Shown here one piece after another: positions 44,533 through 56,130 of a DNA stretch of 64,000 nucleotides. The translations under genes were made by a program, and so were the position numbers. The stretch is from Stomorhina lunata (Eukaryota > Arthropoda > Insecta > Diptera > Rhiniidae): assembly GCA_933228675.1 (NCBI GenBank), contig OW121741.1, positions 79,522,040-79,586,039 on the forward strand. Reading direction: 5' to 3'. A model generated the notes under the pieces. It was not told where the DNA came from, did not search any database, and worked only from the letters and a program-made list of their open reading frames with translations. Position 1 is the stretch's first letter. Every line of letters begins with the position of its first letter.

Positions 44533-45832
44533 AAGAGTGTTCTAAAAAAAATATGCATTTACTATTTTAGACAAAATTTATCCATAGTGCAGGAAATAAT
44601 TTATTTTTTGATCAAGTTAGTTTCTATAGATATGTCAGATACTATTATTTTAGAAATTATTAATTTTCAATAGTTATTTCAATCAAAATGGACTGCGAAA
44701 AAAAAGTTCGTGAAAATATATTTAAAACTTTTCAAAAAAATCCGTCATGGACTTTTAAAAAAATAGCTAAAAATTTGAAAGTTGACCCTCGAACGGTTTC
44801 TAATGCCATCAGACGGTATAAGGAAAACCTGAGCATTGAAAGAAAACCTGGATCAGGGAGGAAAAAAAGTCCTACAGATATTGGTAAGGCAAAAGAAGTC
44901 GAGCGACTCTTTCGAAGAGCGCCTAACACTTCTTTAAGAAAAGCAGCTCGTACGGTGAAATGTTCTACGAATTTTGCACATAGAGTCAAAGCTTATGCTG
45001 GACTGAAGACATACAAAGTCCAAAAGGTTCCAGATCGCAATGCTATAAAGAACTTAAAAGCAAAAAAACAAGCGAAAAAATTGAAGTCTGATTTTATAAA
45101 AAAATACACCTGTTGTGTGATGGATGATGAAACATACGTACTGGCAGACTTTTCTCAACTTCCTGGTCAAGATTTTTATGTTGCTGATAAACGGGGCAAT
45201 GTTCGGCAAGAGTTTCGCACAAAAAAAAAACAAACAAAATTCCCTAAGAAGTTTCTCGTGTGGCAAGCTATTTGCAGTTGTGGCAAAAGAAGTAAAGTAT
45301 TTGTGGCATCTGGCACAATAAACACAGAAATTTATATAAAGGAGTGCCTACAAAAACGGTTGTTACCCTTTTTAAGAGAGCACAGAGTGACTACATTTTT
45401 TTGGCCCGATTTGGCATCATGCCATTATGGAAAAAAGGCACTTGAGTGGTACTCAAAGAATAATGTCATTTTTGTACCACGAGAGGCAAATCCACCTAAC
45501 TGTCCAGAACTTCGGCCTGTGGAAAGGTATTGGGCTCTGGTAAAAAAGGAATTGAAGAACACAGGAAAGATTTCCAAGAGCATGTCCGATTTTAAGCGCA
45601 GGTGGAACACATGCTCCAAAAAGGTATCAGAAGCAACTGTAAAATCTTTAATGGGAGGGTTTCCGAAAAAAGTCGATAATTTTGCAAAACCCGAGTACTA
45701 AGTAAACATTTTAATGCTAAATGATTTTGTATAATATGTCATTATATTTGCGTATTTTGTAGAGTTTTTATATTAAAAGGTTTGATTTTTATTTAAGAAA
45801 ATCCAACTACAAATTTTATTTGGACCTCTCTT
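44533..45832 (+). mobile_element. ITmD37E transposon, 1300 bp, TA duplication
   Basis: TA at 44531-44532 and 45833-45834 flanks the insert, and the related hAT copy at 40640-40655 shows the uninterrupted site. The ends AAGAGTGTTCTAAAAAAAA and, reversed, AAGAGAGGTCCAAATAAAA match imperfectly. It contains an intact transposase gene with about 150 bp of flank on each side. Confidence 0.88.
44688..45701 (+). CDS. ITmD37E (DD37E) transposase, intact
   Basis: The 337-residue cut-and-paste transposase of the IS630-Tc1-mariner group has no stop or frameshift. Residues about 10-60 (KNPSWTFKKIAKNLKVDPRT) and about 85-115 (TSLRKAARTVKCSTNFAHRV) look like two helix-turn-helix DNA-binding units, with the GSGRKKSP linker between them resembling a GRPR-type motif. 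The catalytic triad is CVMDDETYV, FFWPDLASCHYGK and LRPVERYWALVKK. There are 37 residues between the second D and the E, the spacing of the ITmD37E group first known from mosquitoes. The ANPPNCPELRPVE motif is characteristic. The length fits the family, so it may still be active. It lies within a dead hAT copy. Confidence 0.95.
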   Translation: MDCEKKVRENIFKTFQKNPSWTFKKIAKNLKVDPRTVSNAIRRYKENLSIERKPGSGRKKSPTDIGKAKEVERLFRRAPNTSLRKAARTVKCSTNFAHRVKAYAGLKTYKVQKVPDRNAIKNLKAKKQAKKLKSDFIKKYTCCVMDDETYVLADFSQLPGQDFYVADKRGNVRQEFRTKKKQTKFPKKFLVWQAICSCGKRSKVFVASGTINTEIYIKECLQKRLLPFLREHRVTTFFWPDLASCHYGKKALEWYSKNNVIFVPREANPPNCPELRPVERYWALVKKELKNTGKISKSMSDFKRRWNTCSKKVSEATVKSLMGGFPKKVDNFAKPEY

Positions 45833-46119
45833 TAATTTGTCTATGAAATGAAGCAGAACAAAGAAAAAATATTTTGCTATTTTGCTTTCGAATAGAAACG
45901 AACGAAAGGCTTCGAAATAGTGAAACCAAAATTAATTCGAATTAGAGTTACTCACTTTCTTCCGAGTAGATTTTCTTTCGAAATCGTGAAAGCATTCGTT
46001 CGAGATCGTGTAACAGGCCATTAATAAAATTATCTAAATTTTACAACAAATTTAAATCAAAATAATTTTATTTAAAAAACCGAAACCGGCCGGTTTTGGA
46101 TGTTTTCTCATTTTTACGA

Positions 46120-46206
46120 TTTTTTGCAAACTTATATTTTTATGCGTTACAAACATCAGCGCAAGCCCCTTATACTTCTTCTACAGATGGTGACAAAGAA
46201 TATAGA
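46120..46206 (+). mobile_element. 3' fragment of a family A repeat
   Basis: TTTTTATGCGTTACAAACATCAGCG and a decayed end hairpin (CTTCTACAGATGGTGACAAAG) match the family A 3' end. Confidence 0.55.
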
Positions 46207-46239
46207 AAATGACTTTTCTTTGTCAGGGGGAAAGATATT

Positions 46240-46300
46240 TTTTGTTTTTTATGGCCTATTTTTACAACCTGTTAAGATCAGAAAAAGCTCACTATGAACT
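46240..46300 (-). repeat. Fragment of RTE 3' region
   Basis: ATGGCCTATTTTTACAACCTGTTAAGATC closely resembles 825-850 (ATGGCCTATATTACAACC, then TGTTAAGGTC) next to the RTE coding end. Confidence 0.5.
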
Positions 46301-46394
46301 CATATTTTAAATATCAGGTAAATAAAATACAATATTTTTTTCATGATACTTCTTCTTTATTATAAAGTATGCAAGTTGACATTATGTGTGAAAT

Positions 46395-46727
46395 ACTACA
46401 TCATTTAAATGACCACCAAGCGAAATGTTGCAAGCATTCTTTTGAGGTAATTTTTGACCTCTTTTTGACACATATTGGGCCGTATTTCAGTCATAACTTG
46501 ACGAATGTTAGTTTTTAAGTGTTCAAGAGTTATAGGTTTATCTGCATAAAAACGGTCTTTCGCATAGCCCCCTAACAAAAGACAAATGGTGTCAAATCGC
46601 ATGATCTTGGTGGCAAGTTGATATCGGCACAACGTGAAATTATGCGGCGAAGAAATGTCTCTTGCAATAAAGCCATATTCGCTTGAGTTGTATGGCATGT
46701 GGCACCGTCTTGTTGAAACCACATATT
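46395..46727 (-). pseudogene. Mariner-like transposase C-terminal relic
   Basis: Minus-strand frames give WFQQDGATCHTTQANMALLQ, then FLRRIISRCADINLPPRSCD, LTPF and, in a shifted frame, ADKPITLEHLKTNIRQVMTE, IRPNMCQKEVKNYLKRM. This is the second catalytic D through the C-terminus of a DD41D-like transposase. It is cut at 46727 by the adjoining non-LTR fragment. Confidence 0.85.
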
Positions 46728-46741
46728 CACAGTCCTAATTC

Positions 46742-48092
46742 CTGAGAACGACGAGAAATCGACGCATTCGAGTCTTGGAAGTCTGGGGCCCTAAGGAGCA
46801 CTCCTCAGGCGGCCTATTCCCTTCAGAAATATTCATAAAGGGAACAGCAACTAGATGTCACAGACAGACAGGACATACCAGCATAATGAACCGAACGAAG
46901 GTCCCTTGCTTCCAGTCAGGTTTTACTGCATCTGACTATTTAGTCAAGGAACTGCTGTTCAGTTCTGTACCAGAGGTCGTTATTCCTGATAGAACTAGCT
47001 GGAAGAATCGTCAATCTTTCTTTGAGGGGAACTCGATCTTCACAGATGGTTCTAAAATGGAAATCGGTGTTTTCTTAAGAAATCAGAATATCAGGGAATG
47101 CTACAGGCTTAGAGATGAGTGTAGTGTTTTTCAAGCAGAAATCTTCGCCATTCTGAAAGCCACCGAACTCATCTCACACAAGATTCCTGTGGACAGCGAG
47201 GTGACAATCTAAGCTGATAGTCAGGCTGCTCTTAAAGCCCTAGAAGGATGTAGCATTACCATCAAGATATGTAGATCAGCATTACTAGTCAAGATATGTA
47301 GATCAGCTGTAATCAGCCTGGCTGATACTTATAGGGTAAGACTTTGCTGGGTTCCTAGTCATTGCGACATCGAAGGCAATGAAATTGCTGACGAAATCGC
47401 AAGACTTGGCTCGAGGACCTGATACTCGCGGTGACAGAGATAGCTCCACTTATATGTCACCTTTTTATGGGCATCAAGTCTTGGATTGGTGAGGAAACAG
47501 ATAAGAACTGGCATAGCTTGGACACTTGCAAGATATCTAGGACCTTATGGCCCAACTTAGATATACGCAAGACTAAGCTCCTGCTAGGTCTTAGCAGAAC
47601 CAGTCTTAGGAAATGCATAGGTGTTCTAACTGGACACTGCGCCCTGAATTCCAGACGTAGTAGATGGGATGGAGCAATTCAGGACATCTGCAGACTATGC
47701 TTAGACGCGGACTAATCCGAAACGGTCGAGCATATCCTCTGTCACTGTTGTATGCTCCAAAACCAGAGACTTAAATTTCTAGGCAATAGATTTCATGAGG
47801 AACTGGGAGACATACAGCAGTGTAAACTGACTGATGTTGTTGGTTTTATTTTGGGACTCAGATGGCTTAGTTAGACGGGTCTCTTCCCCCCAGGGTAGCG
47901 TTTTTGGTCAACACTTCTCTTCTCTACGATTTTCTTTCTCTATCTTTAACACTTTCTAGAACAACTCCCTTCACTCTTTTCTCTCTTTCTCTTTCCGCTA
48001 TCATTTATTTACTTTCAGAAAGGATCACAATGGACCCGAAGGTCCCCGAGTAAAGATGCCACTCTCCTGGCATCACCTTTTCAACCTAACCT
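46742..48092 (+). pseudogene. Non-LTR retrotransposon 3' part with RNase H domain
   Basis: Plus-strand frames show RNase H motifs in order: SIFTDGSKMEIGV (about 47040), CSVFQAEIFAILKATEL (about 47130), ADSQAALKALEG (about 47212), and VPSHCDIEGNEIADEIA (about 47352). A stop lies just before ADSQ, and a 20-base repeat (CAAGATATGTAGATCAGC at 47263 and 47289) disrupts the spacing. The following region has CRLCLDAD and a zinc-knuckle-like C-x-x-C-x-C pattern near 47690. It ends at 48092 in CAACCTAACCTAA. It is 5' truncated and dead. Clade is Jockey/R1/I-like; not resolved. Confidence 0.85.
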
Positions 48093-50432
48093 AAGAAGTT
48101 TTTGGTCAGTTTAAAACTGGCACCATTTTTGAGCCCATGGGTACGCAAGGGTTAATTTGTATAAAAATGTAATTAAAGGCGCTTTTGAACGAAATTGAAT
48201 ATATTTAAAATTTTACTTTTCACCCTGGCATTAAAAGGGTTAATGAAATACGATTTCAATCAAATTGTTAAAATATATTTCTATACCTTGAGTCAATAAT
48301 AATTTTAGTTCTGCTTATAAAAACTCCTAATATATAACAATTCACGTGCATTTGTTTATAACTTTGTTGACAAATTGGAATTTTGTCCAAATCTTTTGAT
48401 TTTAAGTCTAAGTCTAAGTCTTTCTTCGCAATCATTTGAAGGGTGTTCTAAACTAACACTCTGGAACTTTTTTTACTTCTATAAAATTCGTTTAACAAAT
48501 TATTGAAAAAAACAAAACAGGAGTTTTGAAAAAGATATCAAAAAAATATTTTTTTGGTTCTATGCAAAAGTTAGCCTTTTGTAATAAAAATGGATATTTG
48601 AAGATTTTCTCACATAATTTCTTTCGGTGTATTTGTGATAAATGATTTGTGTGTAAAAAAATTACGTGTATTAAGAAAACATTTTTACAGGCCACTTGTT
48701 AAATACTTTAATCTTGTTTTCTATGTGATTTTTTGCATGTAATTTTGTTTTGAAAATAAAAAAAAAAAATTACACATCAATGCCAGAATTTATGTAGATT
48801 TTTTTTGCTAACGTATGTTAACGGTTATCCCCTTTTTTTAAAAAAATTATGGCATCATTTTATGAGTCGTTCTATTTATATAACTAGTTTTTTGTTTCTT
48901 TTCAATTTAATTTTTTAAGTTTTGTTTTATAATATTTTATTCATGCACTAAAATTAGCTTATATTGGCTTTATGACAAACTCTATTGTAACCGGTGGGAG
49001 TTTGTTGGCAATCATACTATGACCTTTTTTTTTACGATGACCTCCAAATATTTTATGCGATAATAAATCGTTTTACCCTTAGAAAAACAAAAGCGTTGAC
49101 ATATTATTTTAAATAAAATAACTTAAAAGAAATAAAAAATGTCATAGTAGTTAAGTGACGGGCAATGCGACAAGGATAGAGATGGATTTGAAGGTGAGTT
49201 TAAAGCAGAGAAGCCCAAACATTGATTGTGCTAGCACTTGTGATAGCAAACTTACGTTTACCACATACAACAATTGTGAAGAGCATTCAAAATCGTTTAG
49301 TCTTTTTACAAACTCTCCCCAGATATCAGGGAGGCTTTGGCCAACATTGATCTAAAGTTTAAGAAAACTTTTAAAATAATCGGTCCACACTTTAAGATTC
49401 TAAACCAATGTTGGGCAAAGTTTTTCTGATTTCGTATTTTGCGAACCCTAGGATTAGGAAAATGCAAAATAAGAAAGAATCAGAGAGACTTTGCCCAACA
49501 TTGATCCTTACTTTAAGAAAACTTTTTAAATAATCAGTCCACACTTGATCTAGTTATATGGGTATCATTTGATCGTGGCTTGCCGATAATAATACTTTCT
49601 TACTTGTTTAAATTGGTCTTAGAGTAATTGAATTAGACTTCCGTTGATGTAAGCTGCCTCTGTATTTTAGCTAAAAAAAATCTAGAATTACCTATTTCAT
49701 TATAATTCCATTTTATAACATATTCTTAAATATGTAATACCTCTTCTCTAAGTTCCCTCTAACAAATACCTATTAAGCATTTTTTTTCTTTATATCACTT
49801 AACAGCAAAAAAATGTGCGTGTCTAATACTGAAACCTCTTCGTTTTGCCAAATACATGTATGACCCAAATATTATATTACCAACATCATTTAAAGTCTAA
49901 AGAAAAGCATAGAAATACCAGAAATACAGGGGCTTTATGCCTGTTAGAAAATCACCTATAAGATGATGTTTTACTGCTTCTTTCTTATCTATTTAATGTC
50001 TGTTGACAACAGCTCAGAAAAAAAATAAATATAAAAAGAAATAGTCAGTCATGTTGCAGAGTCTGGTTTTAGACAATATATATTTTTGTTCGTGTTGCAG
50101 CAACGAGTAGACAAACAACATTCATGCATATAAATGTTACTTTTTTACATTATAAATGCAAAAAGAACTGCTTTTAAGTGCAAAAGAAAAAATCGCAACC
50201 GAATAAATACAGAAACATAATAATCCAATTTTAACATTTATTTTTCACACTGAATGAACACATCACATTATACTCGAATTGTGGCAGCTTTGATGATGAC
50301 AATCATCATCATCTTGACTATAATAGTTCATCATGGAACGGGCATGCATGACACAGACATAGTCAAGCTTAGTTTTTGGTGCCATTATAGATTTTTATTA
50401 CCTGTAACATAAGAAACAGTAGCACAAAAAAA
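48093..50432. other. No gene; minor repeat relics and a possible exon at about 50270-50386
   Basis: 49330-49608 has CCAACATTGATC phrases twice (49341 and 49498). It ends in ACTTTCTTACTTGTTT, the reversed family A start. On the minus strand near 50386, after TTCTTATGTTACAG, the short frame MAPKTKLDYVCVMHARSMM, NYYSQDDDDCHH looks less random than its surroundings but has an early stop. The rest is AT-rich. Confidence 0.4.
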
Positions 50433-51654
50433 AAACATAATTTTTTCTATAGAAAAACCTAATTTTTTCTATAGAAAAACTTAATTTTTTCTATAGAAAA
50501 ACTTAATTTTTTCTATAGAAAAACTTAATTTTTTCTATAGAAAAACTTAATTTTTTCTATAGAAAAACTTAATTTTTTCTATAGAAAAACTTAATTTTTT
50601 CTATAGAAAAACTTAATTTTTTCTATAGAAAAACTTAATTTTTTCTATAGAAAAACTTAATTTTTTCTATAGAAAAACTTAATTTTTTCTATAGAAAAAC
50701 TTAATTTTTCCTATAGAAAAACTTAATTTTTTCTATAGAAAAACTTAATTTTTTCTATAGAAAAACTTAATTTTTTCTATAGAAAAACTTAATTTTTTCT
50801 ATAGAAAAATATAATTTTTCTATAGAAAAACATAATTTTTCTATAGAAAAACATAATTTTTCTATAGAAAAACATAATTTTTCTATAGAAAAACATAATT
50901 TTTCTATAGAAAAACTTAATTTTTTCTATAGAAAAACTTATTTTTTCCTATAGAAATATTATTTTTTCCTATAGAAAAACTTAATTTTTTCTATAGAAAA
51001 ACTTAATTTTTTCTATAAAAAAACTTAATTTTTTCTATAGAAAAACTTAATTTTTTCTATAGAAAAACTTAATTTTTTCTATAGAAAAACTTAATTTTTT
51101 CTATAGAAAAACTTAATTTTTTCTATAGAAAAACTTAATTTTTTCTATAGAAAAACTTAATTTTTTCTATAGAAAAACTCAATTTTTTCTATAGAAAAAC
51201 TTTATTTTTTCTATAGAAAAACTTAATTTTTTCTATAGAAAAACTTATTTTTTCTATAGAAAAACTTAATTTTTTCTATAGAAAAACTTAATTTTTTCTA
51301 TAGAAAAACTTAATTTTTTCTATAGAAAAACTTAATTTTTTCTATAGAAAAACTTAATTTTTTCTATAGAAAAACTTAATTTTTTCTATAGAAAAACTTA
51401 ATTTTTTCTATAGAAAAACTTAATTTTTTCTATAGAAAAACTTAATTTTTTCTATAGAAAAACTTAATTTTTTCTATAGAAAAACTTAATTTTTTCTATA
51501 GAAAAACTTAATTTTTTCTATAGAAAAACTTAATTTTTTCTATAGAAAAATTTAATTTTTTCTATAGAAAAACTTAATTTTTTCTATAGAAAAACTTAAT
51601 TTTTTCTATAGAAAAACTTAATTTTTTCTATAGAAAAACTTAATTTTTTCTATA
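50433..51654 (-). repeat. 22-bp satellite, subtype 1
   Basis: The unit AAAAACTTAATTTTTTCTA plus TAG (22 bp) is repeated, with a patch of the 21-bp CATAATTTTT subtype at 50806-50910. Confidence 0.96.
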
Positions 51655-53672
51655 GAAAAACATAATTTTTCTATAGAAAAACATAATTTTTCTATAGAAA
51701 AACATAATTTTTCTATAGAAAAACATAATTTTTCTATAGAAAAACATAATTTTTCTATAGAAAAACATAATTTTTCTATAGAAAAACATAATTTTTCTAT
51801 AGAAAAACATAATTTTTCTATAGAAAAACATAATTTTTCTATAGAAAAACATAATTTTTCTATAGAAAAACATAATTTTTCTATAGAAAAACATAATTTT
51901 TCTATAGAAAAACATAATTTTTCTATAGAAAAACATAATTTTTCTACAGAAAAACTTATTTTTTCCTATAGAAAAACATAATTTTTCTATAGAAAAACTT
52001 AATTTTTCTATAGAATAACTTATTTTTTCCTATAGAAAAACTTATTTTTTCCTATAGAAAAACTTATTTTTTCCTATAGAAAAACTTATTTTTTCCTATA
52101 GAAAAACTTATTTTTTCCTATAGAAAAACTTATTTTTTCCTATAGAAAAACTTATTTTTTCCTATAGAAAAACTTATTTTTTCCTATAGAAAAACTTATT
52201 TTTCCTATAGAAAAACTTAATTTTTTCTATAGAAAAACTTATTTTTCCTATAGAAAAACTTATTTTTTCCTATAGAAAAACTTATTTTTTCCTATAGAAA
52301 AACTTATTTTTTCCTATAGAAAAACTTATTTTTTCCTATAGAAAAACTTATTTTTTCCTATAGAAAAACTTATTTTTTCCTATAGAAAAACTTATTTTTT
52401 CCTATAGAAAAACTTATTTTTTCCTATAGAAAAACTTATTTTTTCCTATAGAAAAACTTATTTTTTCCTATAGAAAAACTTATTTTTTCCTATAGAAAAA
52501 CTTATTTTTTCCTATAGAAAAACTTATTTTTTCCTATAGAAAAACTTATTTTTTCCTATAGAAAAACTTATTTTTTCCTATAGAAAAACTTATTTTTTCC
52601 TATAGAAAAACTTATTTTTTCCTATAGAAAAACTTATTTTTTCCTATAGAAAAACTTATTTTTTCCTATAGAAAAACTTATTTTTTCCTATAGAAAAACT
52701 TATTTTTTCCTATAGAAAAACTTATTTTTTCCTATAGAAAAACTTATTTTTTCCTATAGAAAAACTTATTTTTTCTATAGAAAAACTTACTTTTTCTATA
52801 GAAAAACTTACTTTTTCTATAGAAAAACTTACTTTTTCTATAGAAAAACTTACTTTTTCTATAGAAAAACTTACTTTTTCTATAGAAAAACTTACTTTTT
52901 CTATAGAAAAACTTACTTTTTCTATAGAAAAACTTACTTTTTCTATAGAAAAACTTACTTTTTCTATAGAAAAACTTACTTTTTCTATAGAAAAACTTAC
53001 TTTTTCTATAGAAAAACTTACTTTTTCTATAGAAAAACTTACTTTTTCTATAGAAAAACTTACTTTTTCTATAGAAAAACTTACTTTTTCTATAGAAAAA
53101 CTTACTTTTTCTATAGAAAAACTTACTTCTTCTATAGAAAAACTTACTTTTTCTATAAAGAAACTTACTTTTTCAATTGAAAAACTTACTTTTTCAATTG
53201 AAAAACTTACTTTTTCTATAGAAAAACTTACTTTTTCTATAGAAAAACTTACTTTTTCTATAGAAAAACTTACTTTTTCTATAGAAAAACTTACTTTTTC
53301 TATAGAAAAACTTACTTTTTCTATAGAAAAACTTACTTTTTCTATAGAAAAACTTACTTTTTCTATAGAAAAACTTACTTTTTCTATAGAAAAACTTACT
53401 TTTTCTATAGAAAAACTTACTTTTTCTATAGAAAAACTTACTTTTTCTATAGAAAAACTTACTTTTTCTATAGAAAAACTTACTTTTTCTATAGAAAAAC
53501 TTACTTTTTCTATAGAAAAACTTACTTTTTCTATAGAAAAACTTACTTTTTCTATAGAAAAACTTACTTTTTCTATAGAAAAACTTACTTTTTCTATAGA
53601 AAAACTTACTTTTTCTATAGAAAAACTTACTTTTTCTATAGAAAAACTTACTTTTTCTATAGAAAAACTTAC
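51655..53672 (-). repeat. 21/22-bp satellite, duplicated block copy 1
   Basis: Order of subtypes: CATAATTTTTC (21 bp, to about 51960), CTTATTTTTTCC (22 bp, to about 52770), CTTACTTTTTC (21 bp, to 53672). Private markers are CTACAG at 51944, GAATAAC at 52013, CTTCTTCTATAG at 53126, and TATAAAGAAAC followed by two TCAATTG units at about 53154-53205. Confidence 0.96.
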
Positions 53673-56130
53673 AAAACATAATTTTTCTATAGAAAAACAT
53701 AATTTTTCTATAGAAAAACATAATTTTTCTATAGAAAAACATAATTTTTCTATAGAAAAACATAATTTTTCTATAGAAAAACATAATTTTTCTATAGAAA
53801 AACATAATTTTTCTACAGAAAAACTTATTTTTTCCTATAGAAAAACATAATTTTTCTATAGAAAAACTTAATTTTTCTATAGAATAACTTATTTTTTCCT
53901 ATAGAAAAACTTATTTTTTCCTATAGAAAAACTTATTTTTTCCTATAGAAAAACTTATTTTTTCCTATAGAAAAACTTATTTTTTCCTATAGAAAAACTT
54001 ATTTTTTCCTATAGAAAAACTTATTTTTTCCTATAGAAAAACTTATTTTTCCTATAGAAAAACTTAATTTTTTCTATAGAAAAACTTATTTTTCCTATAG
54101 AAAAACTTATTTTTTCCTATAGAAAAACTTATTTTTTCCTATAGAAAAACTTATTTTTTCCTATAGAAAAACTTATTTTTTCCTATAGAAAAACTTATTT
54201 TTTCCTATAGAAAAACTTATTTTTTCCTATAGAAAAACTTATTTTTTCCTATAGATAAACTTATTTTTTCCTATAGAAAAACTTATTTTTTCCTATAGAA
54301 AAACTTATTTTTTCCTATAGAAAAACTTATTTTTTCCTATAGAAAAACTTATTTTTTCCTATAGAAAAACTTATTTTTTCCTATAGAAAAACTTATTTTT
54401 TCCTATAGAAAAACTTATTTTTTCCTATAGAAAAACTTATTTTTTCCTATAGAAAAACTTATTTTTTCCTATAGAAAAACTTATTTTTTCCTATAGAAAA
54501 ACTTATTTTTTCCTATAGAAAAACTTATTTTTTCCTATAGAAAAACTTATTTTTTCCTATAGAAAAACTTATTTTTTCCTATAGAAAAACTTATTTTTTC
54601 CTATAGAAAAACTTATTTTTTCCTATAGAAAAACTTATTTTTTCCTATAGAAAAACTTATTTTTTCCTATAGAAAAACTTATTTTTTCCTATAGAAAAAC
54701 TTATTTTTTCCTATAGAAAAACTTATTTTTTCCTATAGAAAAACTTATTTTTTCCTATAGAAAAACTTATTTTTTCCTATAGAAAAACTTATTTTTTCTA
54801 TAGAAAAACTTACTTTTTCTATAGAAAAACTTACTTTTTCTATAGAAAAACTTACTTTTTCTATAGAAAAACTTACTTTTTCTATAGAAAAACTTACTTT
54901 TTCTATAGAAAAACTTACTTTTTCTATAGAAAAACTTACTTTTTCTATAGAAAAACTTACTTTTTCTATAGAAAAACTTACTTTTTCTATAGAAAAACTT
55001 ACTTTTTCTATAGAAAAACTTACTTTTTCTATAGAAAAACTTACTTTTTCTATAGAAAAACTTACTTCTTCTATAGAAAAACTTACTTTTTCTATAAAGA
55101 AACTTACTTTTTCAATTGAAAAACTTACTTTTTCAATTGAAAAACTTACTTTTTCTATAGAAAAACTTACTTTTTCTATAGAAAAACTTACTTTTTCTAT
55201 AGAAAAACTTACTTTTTCTATAGAAAAACTTACTTTTTCTATAGAAAAACTTACTTTTTCTATAGAAAAACTTACTTTTTCTATAGAAAAACTTACTTTT
55301 TCTATAGAAAAACTTACTTTTTCTATAGAAAAACTTACTTTTTCTATAGAAAAACTTACTTTTTCTATAGAAAAACTTACTTTTTCTATAGAAAAACTTA
55401 CTTTTTCTATAGAAAAACTTACTTTTTCTATAGAAAAACTTACTTTTTCTATAGAAAAACTTACTTTTTCTATAGAAAAACTTACTTTTTCTATAGAAAA
55501 ACTTACTTTTTCTATAGAAAAACTTACTTTTTCTATAGAAAAACTTACTTTTTCTATAGAAAAACTTACTTTTTCTATAGAAAAACTTACTTTTTCTATA
55601 GAAAAACTTACTTTTTCTATAGAAAAACTTACTTTTTCTATAGAAAAACTTACTTTTTCTATAGAAAAACTTACTTTTTCTATAGAAAAACTTACTTTTT
55701 CTATAGAAAAACTTACTTTTTCTATAGAAAAACTTACTTTTTCTATAGAAAAACTTACTTTTTCTATAGAAAAACTTACTTTTTCTATAGAAAAACTTAC
55801 TTTTTCTATAGAAAAACTTACTTTTTCTATAGAAAAACTTACTTTTTCTATAGAAAAACTTACTTTTTCTATAGAAAAACTTACTTTTTCTATAGAAAAA
55901 CTTACTTTTTCTATAGAAAAACTTACTTTTTCTATAGAAAAACTTACTTTTTCTATAGAAAAACTTACTTTTTCTATAGAAAAACTTACTTTTTCTATAG
56001 AAAAACTTACTTTTTCTATAGAAAAACTTACTTTTTCTATAGAAAAACTTACTTTTTCTATAGAAAAACTTACTTTTTCTATAGAAAAACTTACTTTTTC
56101 TATAGAAAAACTTACTTTTTCTATAGAAAA
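53673..56130 (-). repeat. 21/22-bp satellite, duplicated block copy 2
   Basis: The same order of subtypes and the same private markers recur: CTACAG at 53813 and GAATAAC at 53882 (offset 1869), CTTCTTCTATAG at 55065 (offset 1939). The junction is the irregular CTTACAAAACATAA at about 53672. The final CTTACTTTTTC run is longer here. Confidence 0.96.

Larger units (their letters stand above)
44375..46090 (+). mobile_element. Second hAT copy, split by an ITmD37E transposon
   Basis: It starts TAGGGTTTGCAGTTCGG and is collinear with the reverse of 40817-40640 up to TTTGCACG at 44530. It resumes at about 45835 with ATGAAATGAAGCAGAA, matching the reverse of about 40640-40620. Further on it ends weakly at AAAAAACCGAAACCGGCCGG (about 46077). 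The right end and target duplication are not clear, probably lost. Confidence 0.75.

Noticed and set aside
45850..46020. A TTCGAA-rich block as a separate MITE
   Set aside because: Words such as CTTTCGAA and TTTCGAAA recur in both orientations, but I could not find paired ends or a target duplication.
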